A stretch of DNA of 64,000 bases from assembly GCA_907165275.2 (NCBI GenBank), contig OU015660.1, forward strand, positions 692,001-756,000, written 5' to 3'. The DNA comes from Zygaena filipendulae (taxonomy: Eukaryota; Arthropoda; Insecta; Lepidoptera; Zygaenidae). Positions 55,130 through 64,000 of this stretch are shown here, in pieces. The notes beneath the pieces are model-generated. The model ran no database searches. It was given only the letters and a program-made list of their open reading frames with translations, and was not told the DNA's origin. How positions within the stretch are numbered: position 1 is the stretch's first letter; each line of letters begins with the position of its first letter. A program made the position numbers and the translations under genes.

Positions 55130-55645
55130 ATATGGTCCAACTTAAAAGATAGGATAGTTTTTATCCCGGAATTCCCGCGAGAACTCAGAAATTACCACGG
55201 TTGAAACCGCGGGGGACAGCTAGTTTATGTATATTTTTTTTGTATTATAAAACAAACTGAAAAATTCATGCAATTTCCCTAGTTGACTAGTAAGTAGTAA
55301 ACTCGGTGGTAACTATTAATACACTAATTGATTCGTATAAGGAAAACATAATTATGTTCGGCCCAAGATTCACCTGTGATTAATTATTTTAATTAGTCGC
55401 TTCGGGTCGAAATGATTCCGTTAAATCAACATTATATCTACGTGTTTTCCTTAAAATATTTCATTAGTTATTATGTAATCTAGATGCTATTATAAATGCG
55501 AAAGTGAGTTTGTTTGTTTGTTACGCTTTCACGCCTCAACGGATCATCATGGAATTTTGAGAAAAGGATATAGAGTACCTAATTTTATCCCGGAATTCCC
55601 GCGGGATCTCCGAAATTACCGAGGGTGAAACAACGGAAGACACCT
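55130..55645. repeat. Two family R copies
   Basis: 55130-55225 (tcccggaattcccgcgagaa, cgcgggggacagctag) and 55490-55645 (taaatgcgaaagtgagtttg, ttcccgcgggatctccgaaa). Confidence 0.7.
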
Positions 55646-55742
55646 AGTGTTGGTATAAAATTACGGTCTTGTTTTTCAAATCTATACCTACATAATATAA
55701 ATAAAAGTGCATTTTTTTTTTATTATCTAACTAACGGACGAA

Positions 55743-55840
55743 ATAGAATAGAATGGTTAACTGGTAGAGAATGCCGCAAGGCATTAAGTTCGCCATTTGT
55801 ACTTACTGTGCAATAAAGAATAAATAAATAAATAAATAGA
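55743..55840 (+). repeat. LINE 3' tail with AATAAATA end
   Basis: tggtagagaatgccgcaagg, cattaagttcgcc, gtgcaataaag and (AAAT)n; a tail type frequent on moth non-LTR elements (from memory). Confidence 0.65.
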
Positions 55841-56809
55841 AAAAAAAAATAGTTAAATAGTCAAACAGCTATTCACTCTGACGGTGATCGAATTCGAACC
55901 CGCGACACTCGGAGTAATAGTTACTTCACACCACATCGACGCGACGGTGCTGTCGGTGAATATTCGTCAGTTCCTCTAAGTCACACGGCTGTGAGATAAA
56001 CGCCGCGTACATTGCCTACCCCAACGTTGCAACACAAACAAGCCGCAGCTGCCAGTGTGGCACCGGCCTTACGCCTTACACATGCACCGCGGACTGACCT
56101 CGCACAACCGGCTCGCGGTGCCGCGGTGGGTAGGTACGTGTACTCGCACGTATCGGCGATACCAATACCATACACATACTCGCAAATAAATATACTTGGG
56201 TACGTACCTGGTACCTACGCGTACCTTCGTGATCCAGACCCGTGTGGGGCGGAAATAAAAGACGCACTTACCGACTAATTTTTTTTGTAATAAAACGAGA
56301 GTCGAGACCGATTATTTCGTGTTGAGGACGGTCGGTCGGTCGGACCGCGAGCCGTTTTATTCGTACCTCTATATCTTACACTATCTTCTTTCTAAATAAC
56401 TGGCTGTTTTTCACTCCATCGGGAACTCTAATAAGTGAAGGGATACTCTATAGCTTCCTATAACTGAATCGGTTCAATAATTGAAGAGATTGGGTCTGCA
56501 TTTAAACCTACACTAGTGTAAGAAATAAAATATGTTTGTTGTAATGTTTGTGCGTTCCTGAACCATTGATCCGATTGTGATGAAACTTTGGTGGGTTACT
56601 ACTTACTGATATGAAAAGAGTTGTCATTGTTATAATTAATACTGAACGAAGAAACTCTGGATATTTTTTTTTATTTACAAAAAAACGATATCTAATGAAT
56701 AAGTAACGTTTTCCTTAGTTCCTATTAAAAATAATTAGCAGAATTATAATTATATATTATTTTTGGGCATATAGATTTTGTTATCTTTCTTTTCTAAATA
56801 AAAATAAAT

Positions 56810-56940
56810 GTTTGTAGGTCTGTCCTCTATGCGTTTCGAAACGATTGGTCCGATTGTGATGAAATTTTGGCGGGTTGTTCTGCCTGCGTCCGCAAAGGTT
56901 CCTGATCCCAAAACTCACGCGGGTGAAACCGCGCGCTAGT
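56810..56940. repeat. Family R-related fragment
   Basis: gattggtccgattgtgatga, aaactcacgcgggtgaaacc, gcgcgctagt. A CG-rich patch at 56040-56160 just before it has no assignment. Confidence 0.6.
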
Positions 56941-57949
56941 CATTTATAAAACAAAACAGGTTGAAGGTCTAATAAATTCTTTTTGCATGTTTTTAGTTAA
57001 TTTTGCAACTAGATAGGTACCTACTTACCTGTTTATGGCAAAATAAAGAGGTCTTTATAACCGCCGGCTATAGCTGTTGAGTGATGATTAATGATTATAA
57101 TAAATTAAAGATGATTCTTGTTGAGATAAGCAAGCATAGTGTATTCTCAAATAAAAAAAAAATTATGAAGAACAGCAATAATTTAGACCGTAGTATGTGT
57201 CGCTAACAATAAGTTTTAGTAAGATAGAAAATGATAAAAAATACAATAATAATTTTAATTTGAAATAACGAACGCAAAAAAATGTAAACGCAGAAATAAA
57301 AAAAGCAAAAAACGATTTTTCCAAGTCGTCTTCGAGTGAGAAATCGCGTAACAAACATACAATTACCGCGGGTGAAACTGCCGGGCACAGCTAGGCTAGT
57401 CATAATATTTAAAAAGAAAGTGTATTTGAAAAGCGCCAAAATTTACAGTTTTTAACAGTATCAAGTTTTAACACTGCAAAATTATCTCCAAAAATTTAAA
57501 ATTATTTTTTTATAATACTCTTATCTACTTATTATCTTTTAAATGTAGAAGATATAACTTTTTTATAGTAACGGGTAACGCTACTTTGCCCCCTTTAAAG
57601 GCCTTAAAATTTTTTATTGCATATTTTGAAACCAGGCTTTGAATACTTACTTTTACACAAATAGAACATTAAACCAAAACAAAACAGCTGAATACAATCT
57701 CTGTAGAAAATATGCAGTTGACCAGTTATTTATCGCATAGTATGTAAATTTTATCGTTTTTAGCTTATTTAATGAAAATATGTAATATTTGGTAGTTTGA
57801 TTTACATTTTCTCCTTTTGTATCTTATTGTATGTGTTTTGGGGCGGTAAATAATTTGAATAAAATGAACATTAGTGCTAGAAACAGTTACGTTAAGTTAT
57901 ATAAATATTTTTGGTCTCTTGTTTTAAATCGTTGAAGACAACTAAGCCC

Positions 57950-58275
57950 AATAGGCTGTTTGACTATTTTTTTTTAGTCCGTCTTGTAGATTATTAAAAA
58001 ATATTGGACACGTATTTTTCTTTTTTTACGTAATCAAAAAATAACGCCGATATATTGAGTTGAAATTTCGCGTGACGTCACTAACTAGTGCAGTTTGTAT
58101 AGCGGCTTGCAGCGGTAAGTGACGTCACGAGCCCCCACTCTAAACTTTAATGCGCTTTATCTCTGTGTATTTTCATTTATTTAAAAAATAAAAAAATACG
58201 TGTCTAATGATTTTTAATTTTCTAAAAGACGGACTAATTAAAATTTTGATTTTCAAAAGTTGTCAACATCCCTAT
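57950..58275 (-). mobile_element. MITE-A copy, reversed
   Basis: aataggctgtttgactattt, gcgtgacgtcactaac, agtgacgtcacgag, ending caaaagttgtcaacatccct. Confidence 0.85.
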
Positions 58276-58289
58276 TATACTATAACCTA

Positions 58290-58615
58290 GGCTAGTTTCC
58301 TGGGTAAAAAAATCAAAATTCTATTTAGTCCGTCAGTTAGATAATAAAAAAATAAAAGACACGTATTTTTTGCTTTTTTAAAATAATGGAAATATGCATA
58401 GATAAAGCGCATTAAAGTTTAGGGTGGGGGACTCGTGATGTCACAGCTCGCTATAACGTGCGAACAAACTGTAGCGAGGCGTGACGTCATGTGAAATTTC
58501 GACTTGATATATCTCCGTTATTTTTTGGTTACATAAAAAATAAAAAAATACGTGTCCAATATTTTTTAATAATCTACAAAACGGACTAAAAAAGAAAATT
58601 TAGGAAACTAGCCTA
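58290..58615 (+). mobile_element. MITE-A variant with different perfect ends
   Basis: Inner sequence is MITE-A (tagtccgtcagttagataat, gcgtgacgtcatgtg), but the ends are TAGGCTAGTTTCCT / AGGAAACTAGCCTA, a perfect 14-bp inverted repeat. It lies 15 bp from the previous copy, in opposite orientation. Confidence 0.8.
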
Positions 58616-58670
58616 TTCTCTTGCTAGGTCTCAAACAAAAAACTTTCTTAATCAGGTGGTAGGTGGTATG

Positions 58671-59017
58671 TTTAGTGGCCGTCCGAAACAGATTTTCAGC
58701 CGAAACTGAAACCGAACTTTCGGTCATGGTCTTAGTTTCGTCCGTAACCGAAACCGAAACTTACTTTAACATATTAAAATTTTCCACATATTTTTTGCAC
58801 AAGGGTATTAGAAAAAAAAAACTCTTGGAATTAACATTTTCAAAAAACAACATTCAGACAGACAAACTATATACATCCAAATAAATATTTCAATTATTGC
58901 CTTCAATTATTAATTTATTATTGTGAAAACAAAGTTTCGGTGCGGCCGTAAGTTTCAAATCAAGGTCGAAACTTTTTGCCGAAACTAACCGAAACCGAAA
59001 TTTCGGTCGCACACTAA
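58671..59017. mobile_element. About 350-bp element with TAGTG ends and CCGAAAC repeats
   Basis: Ends TAGTGGCCGTCCGAAA and, inverted, TAGTGTGCGACCGAAA. Many gaaaccgaaac motifs on both sides. hAT-like in form; no clear 8-bp duplication. Confidence 0.6.
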
Positions 59018-59149
59018 TTATTCACTAACTATCTTTTTCTGTGGTAGTGCTTACAATTTTGTCGTAGGTAGGTAGGTAGTTATCACACATGCAACTCCGT
59101 TACAAATAAAAAATTATAAGTAAGTACTTTTTTATTAACTTATATTTTT

Positions 59150-59350
59150 AAAACTATTGCGCATGATTTCGCCTCACGTTAGTTTCGAAGCTCCCCTGGG
59201 AATTCTGCCATAAAAAGTACCCTATGTCCTTTTTTTTTCTTGACATAAGTATGCAAAATTTCATGATGATCGGTTGAGTAGGTAATTACGGCATGAAAGC
59301 GTAACAAACAAACAAACTCACATTCGCATTTATAATAATAGTAAGGATTA
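59150..59350. repeat. Family R retroposon copy
   Basis: cgaagctcccctgggaattc, atgcaaaatttcatgatgat, atgaaagcgtaacaaacaaa. Confidence 0.7.
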
Positions 59351-59689
59351 GTTACATTGAATGCATGAATTTTTGAGGACTTGAATAAGTACGTTGTTTA
59401 TAAGGGTCTTTAGTCGTTTCGCACCGAATACACCCAAAGAATACACCCTATATAATCTGAGCGTGGTCACCAAGTGGTAACATACATAAAATCTGTAATC
59501 TTAGCAGACATCGCGCACGCATTGTGCCTGTAAAGGATTCGTCTGAAGGGGCTGGCCGAGGCGAATTCAGTTTAGGATGGCCGCTGGATGACAGACGAGT
59601 AAATTCAAATACAAAACTTCTTCATCACTTTGCATCGGTTGGTACAATCACTTATAATCGTCAGCAGGTTTTTCGCACTAATTTTAAGA

Positions 59690-59880
59690 TGAGCTAGCTG
59701 TTCCCCGCCGTAACTTCGGAGTTCCCGTGGGAATACCGGGATAAAAAGTACCCCATGTCCTTTTCTCCCTGACAACGTGTATGCAAAATTTCCTGATGAC
59801 CGGTTGAGTAGCAAAGGCGTTAAAGCATAACAAACAAACATACTTATATTCGCATTTACGTACACATAATATATAGTAAG
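59690..59880. repeat. Family R retroposon copy
   Basis: gagctagctgttccccgccg, gttcccgtgggaataccggg, atgcaaaatttcctgatgac. Confidence 0.7.
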
Positions 59881-60442
59881 GATGAATTAATTACTAATGT
59901 GAGAAAATACCTCAATTGCAATTAAAAGTGAACTCCGAAAATTAGAAAAACAAAATGGTTCCACATTTTTAATTTGATGCAAATTTTTTGTGGGAACATA
60001 ACTTGTTAGTATTCTTCAGTGAGATGTAGTTCTGACAATAGTAACGGTTACTTAGAATCTCGAATGAGTTCAGGCAATTTTATTTTCTAAATTGTATTTA
60101 GCTGTGGGAACACATTTGTTAGCGTAGGCTTAGATACTAGGACTAAAGTTAGGGTTCGCAGTAGGGTTACGCAGTTCACAATGACAATGCCGACTTGACT
60201 TACCGGTTTGGTTAGAAACCGGTAGTTTGGCTCAGATTTTATCTCGTCAAACGTCTGTTTACTACTCACAGAGGATTTTATATGATGCAATAAAGTGAGA
60301 AATCTGTTGGTTATTACACCCATCGTGCTTGTTAAAATAGAATAGAAAAAGTTTAATTTATACGGAAAAATAAATAATATAAAATTCCTACAAACATATT
60401 GAGTCTTAAATCTTAAACTAACGAAGACCTACTTACTATAGC

Positions 60443-60512
60443 TCGGTTGCTCTACGGAAAAACAAAGCAACTGTAATTATTTCGAAATTAGTTTATTTTT
60501 TGTATTTTTGCC
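60443..60512. repeat. 70-bp repeat, partner of 39345
   Basis: ttgctctacggaaaaacaaa, gcaactgtaattatttcgaa. Confidence 0.65.
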
Positions 60513-60986
60513 ACTTTCCACTCAAAGTGGACGTCGCTACATACTCAATTCCTCCGGTTTGGGACTGTGGCTCTGTGGGATAATTTCCAAGCGTTATTAT
60601 TACCTACTCGAAAAATGCTAAGGGTCTGAAATCGTTAATCACTAGCCGAATCCGATCCATCTGTATGTTTTATGCGTATCATGCAAATACTACACAAAAA
60701 AAAAACATAGATTTAAATTCTTTCACAATTCTTCCGAGCTTGAAACCATTACTCAAATGCAAAAACGCAGTGATTGGTTAGCTTCGCAATACAGATGCAC
60801 CAATAGCAGTTTGCGACTCCGACTTTCGCCTTGCCTACTAGGAAACAATGCCTAAGTTATTCAAGACGTGACTGATATTGCGTTGATTGACTAAATAACT
60901 CCTCCTATTATTCCGATTGATGTTAAACTATGTGAGACATCAGATGCAGTGGACAAAGTCGGCATTCAATTAAAAAAAATATGTAT

Positions 60987-61025
60987 AAATTGTAAAGCAT
61001 TGCGCTTTGCGATGCTTTACAATTT
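60987..61025. repeat. Short hairpin, 17-bp arms
   Basis: AAATTGTAAAGCAT(t/c)GC faces its complement across a 5-nt loop, one mismatch. Shorter than a microRNA precursor. Confidence 0.7.
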
Positions 61026-61075
61026 ACACAAAGTAAACGCAAAAAAAAAAAACATGTCATATCATCAGTACTAAA

Positions 61076-61435
61076 CATTTTTGGGATCACGAAAGGTGAA
61101 GAGTTTCCAAATAAATATTCGACACAATTCATTCATATAAGAGCTTGTGGCGATAACTTGAGCAAAAACGGATGTCAATTTTATACGTATTTTCTGGTTT
61201 TGCACATTAATTCACCGCCGTTATGTGTAAGTGTGGTGGCAATCTCACAGGATATAGTGACCCATTCGTGATGAAAAGCGCGTGCGGATAGTGAAATAAG
61301 ATCAAACGGACTGTTCGCCTGGTAGGACGTATAAAATAGACATCCATTTCTGCTCAAGTTCTTGCCAAAACTTCCTAATGTGAATAAATTGCGTCGGATG
61401 GTTGTGAAATCGTCACCTTTCATGATCCCAAAAAT
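61076..61435. mobile_element. 360-bp foldback with inverted arms of about 125 bp
   Basis: Left arm catttttgggatcac, aattcattca, aacttgagcaaaaacggatg; right arm carries the inverse (catccatttctgctcaagtt, gatcccaaaaatg). Confidence 0.8.
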
Positions 61436-61644
61436 GATTAGAAGTGATGATGCTACATGTTTGTTTAGGCGGAAATAGTTATCAGAAAAATATTTTTTTA
61501 AGTGACTTGAAAACCGGTCACGCTACCTCAAAATATGACCACACCTGTATCTTGCCCCCGTATACATATATTGCTGATTAATGCTGAAAGAGTATTTTTT
61601 ATATAATAAAATGCAAATAATATACAATTGTTTCTATATTATTA

Positions 61645-61830
61645 ACTAGCTGTGCCCCGCGGTTTCAACCCGCGTAAAGAGTTTTTATGTAACAACTTTT
61701 TTTCCCGACATCCGATTTGAATGAAACAACGCCTATATTTAGCTCCAGGCTCAGCTCAATCTACCTGTGAAAACTGCATGACATTCCGTTCAGTAGATTC
61801 GGAGATTATCGCGAACAGACAGACAGACAG
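61645..61830. repeat. Family R-related copy
   Basis: ctagctgtgccccgcggttt, caacccgcgtaaagag, attatcgcgaacagacagac. Confidence 0.65.
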
Positions 61831-61963
61831 ATGGACAGAAAATAATTTTGAAAACTCTTTTTTGTGGTTGGTTACTCTTCTTTTATCGCCCCCTGTCAAT
61901 TTTACTTAAAAATATTCAATGTAATATTCTACTCTTTTATTACAGTCTAAACAGTTCCCCGCA

Positions 61964-62292
61964 ATGGGGATGTAGACTACTTTTGAAAATCGAAATTCTA
62001 ATTAGTCCGTCAGTTAGAAAATAAAAAAACAATAGACACGTATTTTTTGCTTTTTTAAATAAATTAAAATATACAGGGATAAAGCACATTAAAGTTTAGG
62101 GTGAGGGGGTCGTGACGGCACTAACCACTAAAATCGCCATATAAACTGTCAGAATAGTGACGTCACGCGGAATTTCAACTCAATATATCGCCGTTATTTT
62201 TTGATTACGTAAAAAAAGAAAAAATACGTGTCCAATATTTTTTAATAATCTACAAGACAGACTAAAAAATAAAAATTAGTCAACATGCCCAT
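61964..62292 (+). mobile_element. MITE-A copy, near consensus
   Basis: atggggatgtagactacttt to agtcaacatgcccat; the first CRE site is mutated (cgtgacggcac), the second intact. Confidence 0.87.
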
Positions 62293-62501
62293 TTAACCGG
62301 AATTAATTTCGAAACTACTTCGGTGTTCATCTCAGGGATATAGTAGCATATCACAGTCATCAGTAAAAGAGTAATTAGAACCGGTACATCCTGTTAATTT
62401 AATAAAACTATAGACTGAGAATCACCTTTAGAATAGAATAGAATTGAATAGAAAAAAGTTTATTTGATACCGTAAAGATAAAATAAGTACAAGCGTGAGT
62501 C

Positions 62502-62743
62502 TTACCGCCGCACTCAGAGTCGACTTTAATGATTACTTAGTTAAGTATAGATTTTTAAAACAAAACTGCCGCAATCAGACATGTTTAATAAATTAATGTT
62601 AATTGGCATTTAAATAATTAAGTTACATCTCATTAAATGCCAATTAACATTAATTTACTGAACATCTCTGATTGCGGCAATTTTGTTTTAAAAATCTATA
62701 CTTAACTAAGTAATCATTAAAGTCGACTCTGAGTGCGGCCGTT
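62502..62743. mobile_element. Foldback-F copy 4
   Basis: ttaccgccgcactcagagtc to actctgagtgcggccgttaa; same arms as 43092-43333. Confidence 0.87.
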
Positions 62744-63104
62744 AAACCTTTTTGTCTTTAATGTCTTCAATACAGCCTGCCTACTACTTTAGATTACAAT
62801 ATTAATTTTTTTACCACGGCTAACCTTTTAGGTTACGTACCGGCGAGCAAAGAGAATGTTGCCATCCCTTTTTAGAAAATACACAAAAGTAATACCAGCA
62901 ACAACTGATAATTTAATGCATCCAAACTTACAAATTTTGCCTCTTAATATCAGTGTGGACTAAGCGTTCTCCGCGATTTTACCTAACTTGTCACCTTAGG
63001 GTTAAAAAGTCCTTCTTATTACTTACCTACTTGCCTAGATTATAAATCGAAGCCTTGTGAAAAATTCCATCATCCAGCGGCGGCGGTTTGGGTCATCTAT
63101 CCTA

Positions 63105-63290
63105 TTAATATTATAAATGTGAAAGTGTGGATGTTTGGATGTTTGTTACTCAATTAAGAAAAAACGGCTGAACGGATTTGGTTGAAATTTGGCATGAACG
63201 TTGTTAGGGGTACGGAGAAGGACATAGCGTACTTTTATCCTGGAACTCCGAAATTACCGCGGGTGAAACCGCGGGGCACAGCTAGTAATT
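63105..63290. repeat. Family R retroposon copy
   Basis: aatattataaatgtgaaagt, gaaatttggcatgaacgttg, attaccgcgggtgaaaccgc, gcacagctagt. Confidence 0.75.
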
Positions 63291-64000
63291 CTATACTAGT
63301 ATATAAGTTCTCTTTCTATACAAATTTGGAAATTGTGTTTTGTTTCATAACAATGTAAATACATAATGTTAATAGACACGTATTCTTTTACAAAACCTTG
63401 AATAAAACTGGTTGTAGATTGGAGCAGTGTGAGGCAAAAAAGAAATAATCTACGCCAAAATTTTAGGTAGTTTGCACATAGGTAGGTAGGTAGGTGCCTT
63501 AAATAATTATAATATGCGGTACCTACGTTTTTAGAATGAATTAAAGCCGAACGTGATGTGTTTTCATTCAACTGTCGGCGAACAACTGAGTAGAAACCTC
63601 AGCACGTAGGCACATAGCTAATTACGTGTACCTAGCGCAAGCGCAAAAATTCAAAGCTATTAATTTTTATGGGCAAAACTAAAAATTAAAACGGCGTAAC
63701 AAAATGGCGGCATTTCAAGGTTGCATATTAGGTACGTTCTTTTTAAGGAAATTTTCCTGTGGGAAGCTATGCGTGATGCGTGATGAGAAGTTGATTTTGC
63801 TATTTTTATATTTCTTTCTTATACTCAACAACGATCGTGACTTTCAAGTTTTTTTACTACAATAGGTAGTTATATAAAGTTACTTAGTTCCTGGCTCATT
63901 CATCATTCTAGATTAGTCATCTTTTGTTATTTTTTCCCAATATCTTACAACCTGAAGCATACAACGGTATTGTTGTACCTACTTTACATTTCGAGAAAGC
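63291..64000. other. No gene recognised at the window end
   Basis: AT-rich, with a GGTA run at about 63480-63495. The presumed first intron appears to continue past the window. Confidence 0.45.

Noticed and set aside
60987..61025. microRNA precursor
   Set aside because: A 39-nt stem-loop with a 5-nt loop is too short; no precursor-size stem around it.

Overview
This is nuclear DNA of an insect, almost certainly a moth or butterfly. The genes are interrupted by short introns with canonical GT-AG splice sites. The introns are packed with repeats typical of lepidopteran genomes: CCCGCGG-cored retroposons ('family R' here), a tRNA-derived SINE, AACCGACTTCC elements and many MITEs. The proteins are insect-like. 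No prokaryotic, viral or CRISPR feature was seen. Splice sites were read by eye; exon chains were accepted only where phase and protein homology both held.

Layout. (1) 1-10654, minus strand: a complete hnRNP F/H gene (Drosophila glorund type), 8 coding exons, 356 aa, three quasi-RRMs and glycine-rich linkers. (2) 10655-16919: a head-to-head spacer, an isolated THAP-type first exon on the plus strand (11232), then a repeat field with a 1.5 kb hAT element whose 8-bp target duplication is intact. (3) 16920-38295, plus strand: a complete SR-type nuclear cyclophilin (Moca-cyp/PPIG/NKTR type), 19 coding exons, 804 aa, with a PPIase domain and a long RS/RD/K-rich tail. (4) Inside its intron 12 (30116-31291) lies an intact intronless ORF of 391 aa. 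It is recognisably related to N-acetylglucosaminyltransferase II (MGAT2) but lacks the acidic metal-binding triad and the conserved C-terminal histidine segment; it looks like a nested pseudoenzyme or a decaying paralogue. (5) 38296-41466: cyclophilin 3' UTR and spacer with MITEs. (6) 41467: a CpG-rich promoter and a signal-peptide first exon ending in phase 1. The remaining 22 kb looks like a giant first intron or intergenic DNA filled with transposon debris, with one weak candidate exon at 48053.

Repeat families, defined by comparing copies within the window. MITE-A: about 320-330 bp, imperfect GGGATGTTGACTA ends, two CRE-like TGACGTCA palindromes, about ten copies. MITE-T4: about 235 bp, about 30-bp inverted ends GGACgcAGATAAGCAATA, 4-bp target duplications, five copies. 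Foldback-F: 230-240 bp, nearly a full palindrome, GCGGCCGTTA ends, four copies. Family R: the CCCGCGGGAA retroposon, many copies. There is also a tRNA-SINE and several single-copy TIR elements.

The two complete genes are both nuclear RNA-processing proteins (a splicing/translation regulator and a spliceosome-associated prolyl isomerase), but nothing shows co-regulation. The most unusual items are the MGAT2-like nested ORF, the MITE copies sitting almost against cyclophilin splice acceptors, and a possible longer progenitor of MITE-A. No clear new multi-gene system is present.
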